From Gammaproteobacteria bacterium (lineage in GTDB: Bacteria; Pseudomonadota; Gammaproteobacteria; Steroidobacterales; Woeseiaceae), in the NCBI GenBank assembly GCA_009937525.1, contig JAACFE010000002.1, forward strand, positions 1 to 64,000: 64,000 nucleotides of DNA, written 5' to 3'. A program made the translations under genes and the position numbers. Numbering within the stretch: position 1 is the stretch's first letter; every line of letters starts with the position of its first letter. Positions 9,427 through 16,192 of the stretch are shown piece after piece. Below the pieces are notes generated by a model. It was not told the origin of the DNA, did not search any database, and saw nothing but the letters and a program-made list of their open reading frames with translations.

Positions 9427-9444
9427 TTTGCCGCCGGCGGCAAA
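9427..9444. promoter_or_regulatory. Perfect 18-bp palindrome, candidate operator
   Basis: TTTGCCGCCGGCGGCAAA is its own reverse complement. It sits in the divergent gap between mltD and the aspartoacylase-like gene, 36-53 bases before the latter's ATG, in otherwise AT-rich sequence. No T-tract follows it, so an operator is more likely than a terminator. The binding protein is unknown. Confidence 0.4.
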
Positions 9445-9479
9445 TAGTCACGCCGCGGCGGCCCGAGTGCCCGTTCCCG

Positions 9480-10775
9480 ATGATGACCATTCACCCTCTC
9501 AAGAAGACCCTGATTTCGCTCGCCGCCGGCGTCTGGCTGGCGGGCGCCGGCGGCTGGTCCGTGGCGGGCGAAGTAGCCATCGACCCGGCGGACAACGGCA
9601 CCGACATCCGTGACGATACGACAGAAGATGCGGACTCGCGTTCCAGCGAAGTTACAGCCGCGGTCGAGGAATTCGTCGAAGCCGTGCCGAGTCATTCACA
9701 CGACGTGCCGCTCGCTGAAGCCGTCACGTCGGCCGGGGGTATCGCGGAACCGCTCGCGCTACTCGGCGCCGAGATCCCGCCGGGTACGTCCATGCGCCTG
9801 TCGTGGTCGGCGACCGAACTCTTCGAGGGCGTCCCGGTGTCGACACCTGTCCTGGCCATCAACGGCGCGCTGCCGGGGCCGAACCTGTGTCTTACCGCCG
9901 CCGTGCACGGTGACGAGCTCAACGGGGTCGAGATGGTGCGACGGGTACTGCATGACATCAATGCGGACAAATTGTCGGGCGCGATCATCGGGGTACCCAT
10001 CGTCAACGTGCAGGGTTTCCGGCGCGGCTCGCGCTACCTGCCGGATCGCCGCGATCTGAATCGCTATTTCCCGGGCAACCCGACCGGCAGCGCCGCGGCA
10101 CGCATCGCGCATTCGTTTTTCACCAACGTCGTCGCGCATTGCGACGCGCTCATCGATTTGCATACGGGTTCGTTCGAGCGGGCCAACCTGCCGCAGATCC
10201 GCGCGGACCTCCGCAATCCGGACGTCGTTACGCTGACACAGGGCCTCGGCGGCATGGTGATCCTGCACAGCACGCCCGCAATCGGCACCTTGCGGTATGC
10301 GGCGACGCAGGCCGGGATACCGGCCGTTACGCTCGAGGCGGGCGGACCGTCGGTGCTCGAGCTCAACGAGGTCAAGCATGGTGTGAAAGGCATCGAGACC
10401 CTGATCAGCGCCATCGGCATGCAGCGAAAGCTGCGCCTCTGGAGCGACCCGGAACCGGTCTATTACCGGTCTTCGTGGGTGCGTGCGGACAGCGGCGGCA
10501 TACTCCTGGCGGACGTCAGCCTCGGCAGCACCGTGGGGGAAGGCGACCTGCTGGGCACCATCACCGACCCCATGAGCAATGCGCGCAGTGAAGTACGGTC
10601 GCCGTACTCCGGGCGCATCATCGGCATGGCCCGCAACCAGGTGGTGATGCCGGGCTTTGCCGCGTTTCACGTCGGCATTGCAACCGTGGAAGCGCCCGTC
10701 GGCGAAACCGAGCCGTCCGTGGCACAGAAGAAAGACGGCGACAGCGAAGACTACGTCGACGGCATGTCGGAATAA
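9480..10775 (+). CDS. Exported succinylglutamate desuccinylase/aspartoacylase-family protein
   Basis: About 431 residues when started at the ATG pair at 9480/9483; a longer frame begins at 9369 but only the shorter start gives a clean signal peptide (KKTLISLAAGVWLAGAGGW). The M14-like zinc site is visible: HGDE in AVHGDELNG, then DLHTGS, and a candidate catalytic glutamate in TLEAGG. A C-terminal beta-rich extension (VRSPYSGRIIGMARNQVV) resembles a lipoyl/biotinyl-like tail often found in this group. It should be a zinc-dependent deacylase; the substrate is unknown. Unlike cytosolic AstE it appears exported. Confidence 0.85.
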   Translation: MMTIHPLKKTLISLAAGVWLAGAGGWSVAGEVAIDPADNGTDIRDDTTEDADSRSSEVTAAVEEFVEAVPSHSHDVPLAEAVTSAGGIAEPLALLGAEIPPGTSMRLSWSATELFEGVPVSTPVLAINGALPGPNLCLTAAVHGDELNGVEMVRRVLHDINADKLSGAIIGVPIVNVQGFRRGSRYLPDRRDLNRYFPGNPTGSAAARIAHSFFTNVVAHCDALIDLHTGSFERANLPQIRADLRNPDVVTLTQGLGGMVILHSTPAIGTLRYAATQAGIPAVTLEAGGPSVLELNEVKHGVKGIETLISAIGMQRKLRLWSDPEPVYYRSSWVRADSGGILLADVSLGSTVGEGDLLGTITDPMSNARSEVRSPYSGRIIGMARNQVVMPGFAAFHVGIATVEAPVGETEPSVAQKKDGDSEDYVDGMSE

Positions 10776-10819
10776 ACAGTAGGGCCGGATCGCCGTTTTC
10801 GCTTAAGCTCGTCCCCTGA

Positions 10820-11758
10820 ATGAGCGACGATCGTAAGGCACTTCATCGTTTCTGGACACCGCGCTACTGGCCGACCTGGCTAGGCATGGCCGCCCTGCGC
10901 CTGGCGTGCCTGCTGCCGCACCGGGTGGCGCTCGCGATCGGCCGGGGACTCGGCAGGATCGCAGAGCGACTTGCAGGCAGCCGGCGCGCCATCGTCCGGC
11001 GCAACATCGAACTCTGTTTTCCCGATCTGACGCCGTCGGAGCGGGATGCACTGGCGACGCGGCATTTCGAGGCGCTCGGAATGTCGCTGATCGAGATGGG
11101 CCTCGGCCGCTGGGCCAGCGACCGGACGCATTCGAAAATAGCGCGCCTCGACGGCGTGGAGCATTTGCACGAGGCCCTGGAACGCGGCAAGGGCGTCATA
11201 TTGCTGAGCGCGCATTTCACGACGCTCGAGATATCCGGTCGGCTACTCGCGATGAACTGCCCGCCGTTCGATGCCGTTTATCGGAAGAACCGCAGCGAAT
11301 TCATCACCGAGCTGCAGCGCACGGGACGGGAACGCTCGGCAGACGCGACGATCGAAAAGCGTGACATCAAGAAGATGGTGCGCAGACTGCGCGAAGGGCG
11401 GCCGGTCTGGTACGCGCCGGATCAGAGCTACGATCGCAAGGGTGCCGCCGTCATTCCGTTCTTCGGCGTGCCTGCGATGCACACCACCGCTACTTCAACA
11501 CTTGCGCGCCTGGGTGATGCAGTTACGTTGCCGTTCTTCCCACGACGGCTCGACGATGGCAGCTATGTGCATACGATCCTGCCGCCGCTCCAAGACTTTC
11601 CCGGGGACGACCCTGTCGAGGACACACGGAAATACCTGCACGTCCTCGAAGAGCATATTCGCCGCTGTCCCGAGCAGTACTTATGGATCCACCGCAAGTT
11701 CAAGAACCTGCCGCAGGACTACAACGACTACTACGCGGACCTGGACTCGCTGAAGTAG
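10820..11758 (+). CDS. Lipid A biosynthesis acyltransferase (LpxL/HtrB family)
   Basis: A 312-residue member of the LpxL/LpxM late acyltransferases, which add secondary acyl chains to Kdo2-lipid A at the inner membrane. An N-terminal hydrophobic anchor is present around residues 18-45. The catalytic HX4E is H132/E137 in SAHFTTLE, with the family segments RKNRSEF, WYAPDQSYD and a C-terminal EQYLWIHRKFK. The 3' end overlaps the convergent KdkA gene by 28 bases. Which acyl position it serves (lauroyl or myristoyl type) cannot be decided here. Confidence 0.93.
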   Translation: MSDDRKALHRFWTPRYWPTWLGMAALRLACLLPHRVALAIGRGLGRIAERLAGSRRAIVRRNIELCFPDLTPSERDALATRHFEALGMSLIEMGLGRWASDRTHSKIARLDGVEHLHEALERGKGVILLSAHFTTLEISGRLLAMNCPPFDAVYRKNRSEFITELQRTGRERSADATIEKRDIKKMVRRLREGRPVWYAPDQSYDRKGAAVIPFFGVPAMHTTATSTLARLGDAVTLPFFPRRLDDGSYVHTILPPLQDFPGDDPVEDTRKYLHVLEEHIRRCPEQYLWIHRKFKNLPQDYNDYYADLDSLK

Positions 11759-12462
11759 CCTTCGAGCAAGGTTTCCCAGTTACCTTCATCGAAGTGCACA
11801 CGGGGATCCAGGGTCTTGATCTTGACGAGCGAGCGATGCAGCCGGCCCAGCGTCTTCTGTTGCCAGGCGCCCGGCGGCAGCAGGCGGCCACGATCGAAGT
11901 CGAGCATCCACAGCCGTCCCCTACTGTCGATCTGCAGGTTGTACGCATTCATGTCGGCGTGATAAACGCCGCAGGAATGAAACTCGCGGATCGCGGCGCC
12001 GGTCGCGTGCCAGAACGCCTCGTCGCGGGCCCGAAGCGCTATGTACTGCGACAGCGGGTGCACCTCGGGAATGCGCACCGTGACGATGTCCGCCGTGTAG
12101 GTGAGACCGTGACGGCAATAGCGGGCCGCGGCCGGCCTCGGCACCCGGAGATTGTTGACCGCCAGCTTGGCGAGCAGACGCCACTCGACGAACGAACGCG
12201 TATTGTCCTCGCCGGTCCAGACGTAGCGATCGCGGACCAGCTTGCCAATCAGCCCGCCGCGCATGAAATGGCGCAGCACGAATTGCCGCGGGATATTGCC
12301 CACGTACATCGTATTGCCGCGGCCCCCGGAACCGTGCGATCCCGTCAGTGGTTCCGAATGCAGCCAGCCCGTCGGCTCAAAGCGGTCTTCGGAAATCTGG
12401 TTGATGATGGCCTTATCGTATAGGATGGCGCCGGTCGCGGTCTTCTCGACGGTTTCGGTCAA
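11731..12462 (-). CDS. kdkA: 3-deoxy-D-manno-octulosonic acid (Kdo) kinase
   Basis: A 243-residue kinase-like protein that phosphorylates the Kdo residue of LPS in organisms such as Haemophilus that make a mono-Kdo core. The lipopolysaccharide-kinase fold shows an HxD-type loop at H168/D170 with N174 (GVYHADMNAYNL) and a metal-binding D188 in MLDFDRGRL. The N-terminal Gly-rich segment GSHGSGGRGN may form the nucleotide loop. The start is TTG at 12462, 23 bases from the divergent heptosyltransferase start. Its location within LPS core genes supports the role. Confidence 0.9.
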   Translation of the reverse strand: MTETVEKTATGAILYDKAIINQISEDRFEPTGWLHSEPLTGSHGSGGRGNTMYVGNIPRQFVLRHFMRGGLIGKLVRDRYVWTGEDNTRSFVEWRLLAKLAVNNLRVPRPAAARYCRHGLTYTADIVTVRIPEVHPLSQYIALRARDEAFWHATGAAIREFHSCGVYHADMNAYNLQIDSRGRLWMLDFDRGRLLPPGAWQQKTLGRLHRSLVKIKTLDPRVHFDEGNWETLLEGYFSESRSA

Positions 12463-12485
12463 CGGATCCGTCCCTTGTTATCGAC

Positions 12486-13535
12486 TTGTCTCACTTGTTC
12501 GCAAACTCTGCGCCCGAAGACATCTGCGTTCTCCGGCTCTCGGCGATCGGCGATACCTGCCACGCACTCGCAGTAATGCGCAACCTCCAGGATAACTGGC
12601 CCGACGCCCGTATCGCCTGGGTCATCGGCAAGACCGAAGCGACCCTGATGGGTGATATTGGCGACATCGAGTTTATCACCTTCGACAAAGCCAAAGGATT
12701 GGGCGCTTACCGTGACGTGCGCAGGCGACTGTCGGGACGGCACTTCGACGTGGCGCTTTGCATGCATGCGTCCATGCGTGCCAACCTGCTCTGCCGAACG
12801 ATTCCCGCCCCCGTCAGGCTCGGCTTCGACAAGGCGCGCGCGCGCGACTTCCAGTGGTTGTTCACCAACCGGCGGATACCGGCCGCGGCAGGGGAGCATG
12901 CACTCGATGCAATGATGGGGTTTGCGCGTCATATCGGCGCGCGGCCGACGGAGCTGCGCTGGGACGTCCCTGTCGGCGATGCCGAGCGTGCGTTTGCAGA
13001 ACAGCATTCCGGGCCCCGTACGGTGGTCATCAGTCCCTGCAGCAGCCAGCGCAGCCGCAACTTCAGAAACTGGCCGGTCGAGCACTTTGTCACGGTCGTG
13101 CGGTATCTCCGCGACCGGCTGCAGGCGAACGTCCTGCTCACCGGCGGCGGCTCGCCGCTCGAAAAAGACTATGCGCGCGTCATCGCGGACCGGACCGGCG
13201 CGCGCGACCTGGTCGGTCAGACGTCGCTCAAGCAACTGTTCGCCCTGATAGCGACCGCCGACCTGGTGGTCTGCCCGGACTCCGGCCCGGCGCACATGGC
13301 CACGGCGGCCGGGACACCGGTCATCGGCCTGTATGCCACGTCGAACCCGGATCGCACCGGCCCCTACCTGTCCCGCGAACTGTGCGTCAATCGCTACCCG
13401 GACGCGGCAGAGCGCTATCTCGGCAAGCGCGTGCGGGAGCTGCGGTGGGGACAGCGGGTGCGTCATCCCGACGCCATGGCACTTATTACAACTGACGACG
13501 TTATCAGTAAAATAAACGATTTTTTCCGAATTTGA
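12486..13535 (+). CDS. Glycosyltransferase family 9 (heptosyltransferase-like)
   Basis: A 349-residue GT9 enzyme that likely transfers heptose or a related sugar to the LPS inner core. Family marks are the N-terminal VLRLSAIGD, the ISPCSSQRSRNFRNWP segment and the C-terminal nucleotide-sugar region CPDSGPAHMATAAGTPVIGLY. It could be WaaC, which would fit KdkA next door, but a separate core transferase is possible. Start is TTG at 12486; no strong ribosome site is seen, so another in-frame TTG at 12495 is possible. KdkA is divergent with only 23 bases between. Confidence 0.85.
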   Translation: MSHLFANSAPEDICVLRLSAIGDTCHALAVMRNLQDNWPDARIAWVIGKTEATLMGDIGDIEFITFDKAKGLGAYRDVRRRLSGRHFDVALCMHASMRANLLCRTIPAPVRLGFDKARARDFQWLFTNRRIPAAAGEHALDAMMGFARHIGARPTELRWDVPVGDAERAFAEQHSGPRTVVISPCSSQRSRNFRNWPVEHFVTVVRYLRDRLQANVLLTGGGSPLEKDYARVIADRTGARDLVGQTSLKQLFALIATADLVVCPDSGPAHMATAAGTPVIGLYATSNPDRTGPYLSRELCVNRYPDAAERYLGKRVRELRWGQRVRHPDAMALITTDDVISKINDFFRI

Positions 13536-13918
13536 GCGACTTTTTCGGCTCTTTTGCCGACTTTTGGGTTCCCGAGCCGGCATTTACAGACGCTTCGACT
13601 GCGGTATCGGGGAAATTTCTATTTGTCGCTATTTAATCACGTTTTACTACTTTTTCGACGTATTTCGCGACATTTTTTGCTGTTTTTGGCCATTGGACAG
13701 CGGCGAGTCGGCGGCGCATCCTCGCTCCGAACGGGCTCTCCGATGTCGGCGTTGTCCGCGAATCTGCCTGTTATTTGCATAATTGCCGGCATTCGAGGAT
13801 ATTTCGCGATTTTAAAAGCACGTTCTGCGACGCTCGTCAGGGCGCTGCCACGGACGGGAGCAAAGGTATTTTGTGGGGAAATTGCGTTTTCGGCGAAAAT
13901 AACTACTGTTAAAGCGTT
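13536..13918. other. AT-rich gap between convergent heptosyltransferase genes
   Basis: These 383 bases are strikingly T-rich on the plus strand, with repeated runs such as CGACTTTTTCGG, GCCGACTTTTGGG and CGCGACATTTTTTGC. A 122-codon plus-strand frame (13554-13922) shows no recognisable protein and looks accidental. There is no clear terminator hairpin. It may be a decayed insertion or 3'-end scar in the LPS locus; nothing further can be supported. Confidence 0.5.
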
Positions 13919-14941
13919 TTAGCTGCCTTTTAGGCGGACATGCGCGTCCCTGACGGCCTCGTGCAGTCGTGCCACGCTCAGATCCACGAGGCAGCGCAGG
14001 TGCCCAAGCGGGCAGCGCCGTTCGAAACAGGGACTGCAGTCCAGGTCGAGCCAGTGGATGTCGCGTCGTTCCGAGAGCGGGGGCGTGAATTCGGGTGACG
14101 AGGAGCCATAGATTCCATGGACGTGCGTGCCGACGGCGGCCGCAACGTGCATCAGTCCCGAATCGTTGCTGACCGCCTGTTCCGCGTGACCCAGCAGGTC
14201 TATCACGTCTTCCAGCGAGGTCCGGCCGCACAGGTTACGCGCGGCGCTCGCCGCAGCGATAGTCTCGCCGGCCGCCGCGTCCTTGTCGGAGCCGAGCACC
14301 CAGACGTCGTAGCCCTCGTTGCCGAGCAATGCCGACAGCTCGGCGAAATACTCCAGCGGCCAGCATTTGGCGGGACCGTACTCTGCACCCGGCATCATCG
14401 CAATCACGGGCCGCCCGGATACGACATCGAGCGACGCCATTACGGCACGTTGCCTGTCCCTGTCGACGGCCAGTTTCGGAAACGGGACCGGCGGCAAGGC
14501 CTCGTCGGGTTCGAGGCCGAGCGCAACGAAGCGTTTGACGGTCTGGTCGAGCACGGACCTGTCGAAGGGCCGCATGTCGTTGACCAGCCCGTAGCGGGAC
14601 TCGCCGCGAAAACCGGTGCGAACCGGCACGCGCGCAAACCAGGGGATGAGTGCCGACTTCAGCGAACGCGGCAGCACGATCGCCCGCTCGTAACCTTCGT
14701 CCCTCAGCGAGTAGCCGATACGCCGCCGCTTGGCGAGACCCTGTTCACCGTGCCCGGTTTCCGCCGCGATGCCGCGGCGTACCTCGGGCATGCGCGCGAC
14801 GATCGGCAGTGACCATGCCGGCGCCAGCACGTCTATCGCCCGCTCGGGGCTGCGTTGCTTCAGCAGGATGAACAGCGCCTGCGCCATCACCATGTCGCCG
14901 ACCCATGAAGGCCCGACGATCAGTGTTGCAGGCGGAGTCAA
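13919..14941 (-). CDS. waaF: ADP-heptose:LPS heptosyltransferase II
   Basis: A 340-residue GT9 protein with the WaaF hallmarks: an N-terminal IVGPSWVGDMVMAQAL, the central MMPGAEYGPAKCWPLEYF and the C-terminal SNDSGLMHVAAAVGTHVHGIYGS (split as SNDSGLMHVAAA and GIYGSSSPEFTPP). It adds the second heptose to the inner core of LPS using ADP-heptose. The start is TTG at 14941, four bases after the hldD stop, so hldD and waaF form an operon that supplies and uses ADP-heptose. Length is normal. Confidence 0.95.
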   Translation of the reverse strand: MTPPATLIVGPSWVGDMVMAQALFILLKQRSPERAIDVLAPAWSLPIVARMPEVRRGIAAETGHGEQGLAKRRRIGYSLRDEGYERAIVLPRSLKSALIPWFARVPVRTGFRGESRYGLVNDMRPFDRSVLDQTVKRFVALGLEPDEALPPVPFPKLAVDRDRQRAVMASLDVVSGRPVIAMMPGAEYGPAKCWPLEYFAELSALLGNEGYDVWVLGSDKDAAAGETIAAASAARNLCGRTSLEDVIDLLGHAEQAVSNDSGLMHVAAAVGTHVHGIYGSSSPEFTPPLSERRDIHWLDLDCSPCFERRCPLGHLRCLVDLSVARLHEAVRDAHVRLKGS

Positions 14942-14945
14942 GGGC

Positions 14946-15890
14946 TCACCCGGAAAGCTGGTCCAGGTAGTCCTTTACGCCGACTTCGACCGGCCGGAAC
15001 TCCACGTCACAACCGGCTTTCCGGAGCAGCGTGAGATCGGCCTGCGTAAAACTCTGGTAGGCACCTTCGAGATGTGCCGGAAACGGTATGTAGCGGATGC
15101 GGCCATGACCATGCCAGCCGATCACGGCTCTGGCGACATCATTGAAGGTTTGCGCCTTGCCGGTGCCGGTGTTGAATACGCCGGAAACACCGGGGTTCTC
15201 GAGAAACCAGAGATTCACCTCGCAAGCATCGTCCACGTAGACGAAGTCCCGCAGCTGTTCACCATCGCCATAGCCGCCGGAACCCTCGAACAGCCGAGCT
15301 TCATCGTCGGCGATCACCTGGTTATTGAAATGGAACGCGACGCTGGCCATCGATCCCTTGTGCTGTTCGCGCGGCCCGTAGACGTTGAAATAGCGCAGCC
15401 CGACGACCTGGCTCCCGGGGCGCGCCGCCACACGGCGGACGTAGCGGTCGAATTGCAGCTTGGAGTAGCCGTAGACGTTCAGCGGCAGCTCGTTGTCGGG
15501 GTGTTCTGCGAATGCCTGCGACGCGCCATACACCGCCGCCGATGACGCGTAGATATAGGGGATCTTTCTTTCGAGGCAAAAGTGCAGGAGCCGCTGCGAA
15601 TAGCCGTAATTGTTGCGCATCATGTAGCGGCCGTCCCACTCCGTCGTCTCGGAACACGCGCCCTGGTGAAAGACGGCGGTAAGGGAAGCGCCGAAACCGG
15701 GATCCGCGTCCAGGCGCCGGATGAACTCGTCCTTGTCGAGATAGTCGGCGATCGGCTGGTCGGCGATATTGACGAACTTGTGACCGTCCTCGAGATCGTC
15801 GACGACGATCACGTCTTCGTAACCACGTCGGATCAGAACGCGGACGAGGTTGCTGCCGATGAAGCCGGCGCCGCCGGTCACTACGTACAT
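14946..15890 (-). CDS. hldD: ADP-L-glycero-D-manno-heptose 6-epimerase
   Basis: A 314-residue short-chain dehydrogenase-like epimerase producing ADP-L,D-heptose for LPS core. The N-terminal NADP loop is [10 protein letters not shown], and the catalytic Y-K pair lies in [10 protein letters not shown]. Family-specific segments include [14 protein letters not shown] and [18 protein letters not shown]. The ATG at 15890 is chosen because the Rossmann loop must start at the N-terminus; the longer frame upstream is non-coding in this frame. It is followed four bases later by waaF and preceded by the zinc-finger gene on the same strand. Confidence 0.97.
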   Translation of the reverse strand: MYVVTGGAGFIGSNLVRVLIRRGYEDVIVVDDLEDGHKFVNIADQPIADYLDKDEFIRRLDADPGFGASLTAVFHQGACSETTEWDGRYMMRNNYGYSQRLLHFCLERKIPYIYASSAAVYGASQAFAEHPDNELPLNVYGYSKLQFDRYVRRVAARPGSQVVGLRYFNVYGPREQHKGSMASVAFHFNNQVIADDEARLFEGSGGYGDGEQLRDFVYVDDACEVNLWFLENPGVSGVFNTGTGKAQTFNDVARAVIGWHGHGRIRYIPFPAHLEGAYQSFTQADLTLLRKAGCDVEFRPVEVGVKDYLDQLSG

Positions 15891-15915
15891 GGCTCGGTTC
15901 CTCAGCGGGACGACG

Positions 15916-16131
15916 CTAGTCGTCCTGCTCGAGATGGTAAAGCGCGCCGCAGTACGGGCACGTTGCCTCCCCGGTCTCCTGCACCGGCAGGTAGACCTTG
16001 GGGTGCGAATTCCAGAGATACATGCCCGGCATGGGGCACGACAGTGGCAGATCCCGCTGCCGCACGGCATAGCGGTGTTCCGCGTTTGCCGGAATCAGGT
16101 TCTGGTCAACTGTGCCTGCTCTGGCTGCCAC
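15916..16131 (-). CDS. zf-CHCC zinc-finger domain protein
   Basis: A 71-residue protein with the CHCC zinc-finger pattern: [20 protein letters not shown] followed by [14 protein letters not shown]. The ligands would be the first Cys, the His of NSHPKV and the CPYC pair. The same domain occurs in the NDUFS6 subunit of complex I and in small stand-alone proteobacterial proteins of unknown role. GTG start at 16131. It sits between glnE and hldD; in many gammaproteobacteria it neighbours ilvE and LPS genes, but ilvE is absent here. Confidence 0.88.
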   Translation of the reverse strand: MAARAGTVDQNLIPANAEHRYAVRQRDLPLSCPMPGMYLWNSHPKVYLPVQETGEATCPYCGALYHLEQDD

Positions 16132-16192
16132 TGGCGATCCCGTTGAAGTAGTTCAGGGTCGCGCAATTATACGCTGTCGCCCGGACCGCCCG

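Noticed and set aside
12459-13583. 374-codon minus-strand ORF opposite the GT9 gene
   Set aside because: Antisense shadow of a recognisable GT9 protein; low-complexity Arg-rich content.
13554-13922. 122-codon ORF in the AT-rich gap
   Set aside because: No ribosome site, no family pattern, and it ends inside waaF's stop region.
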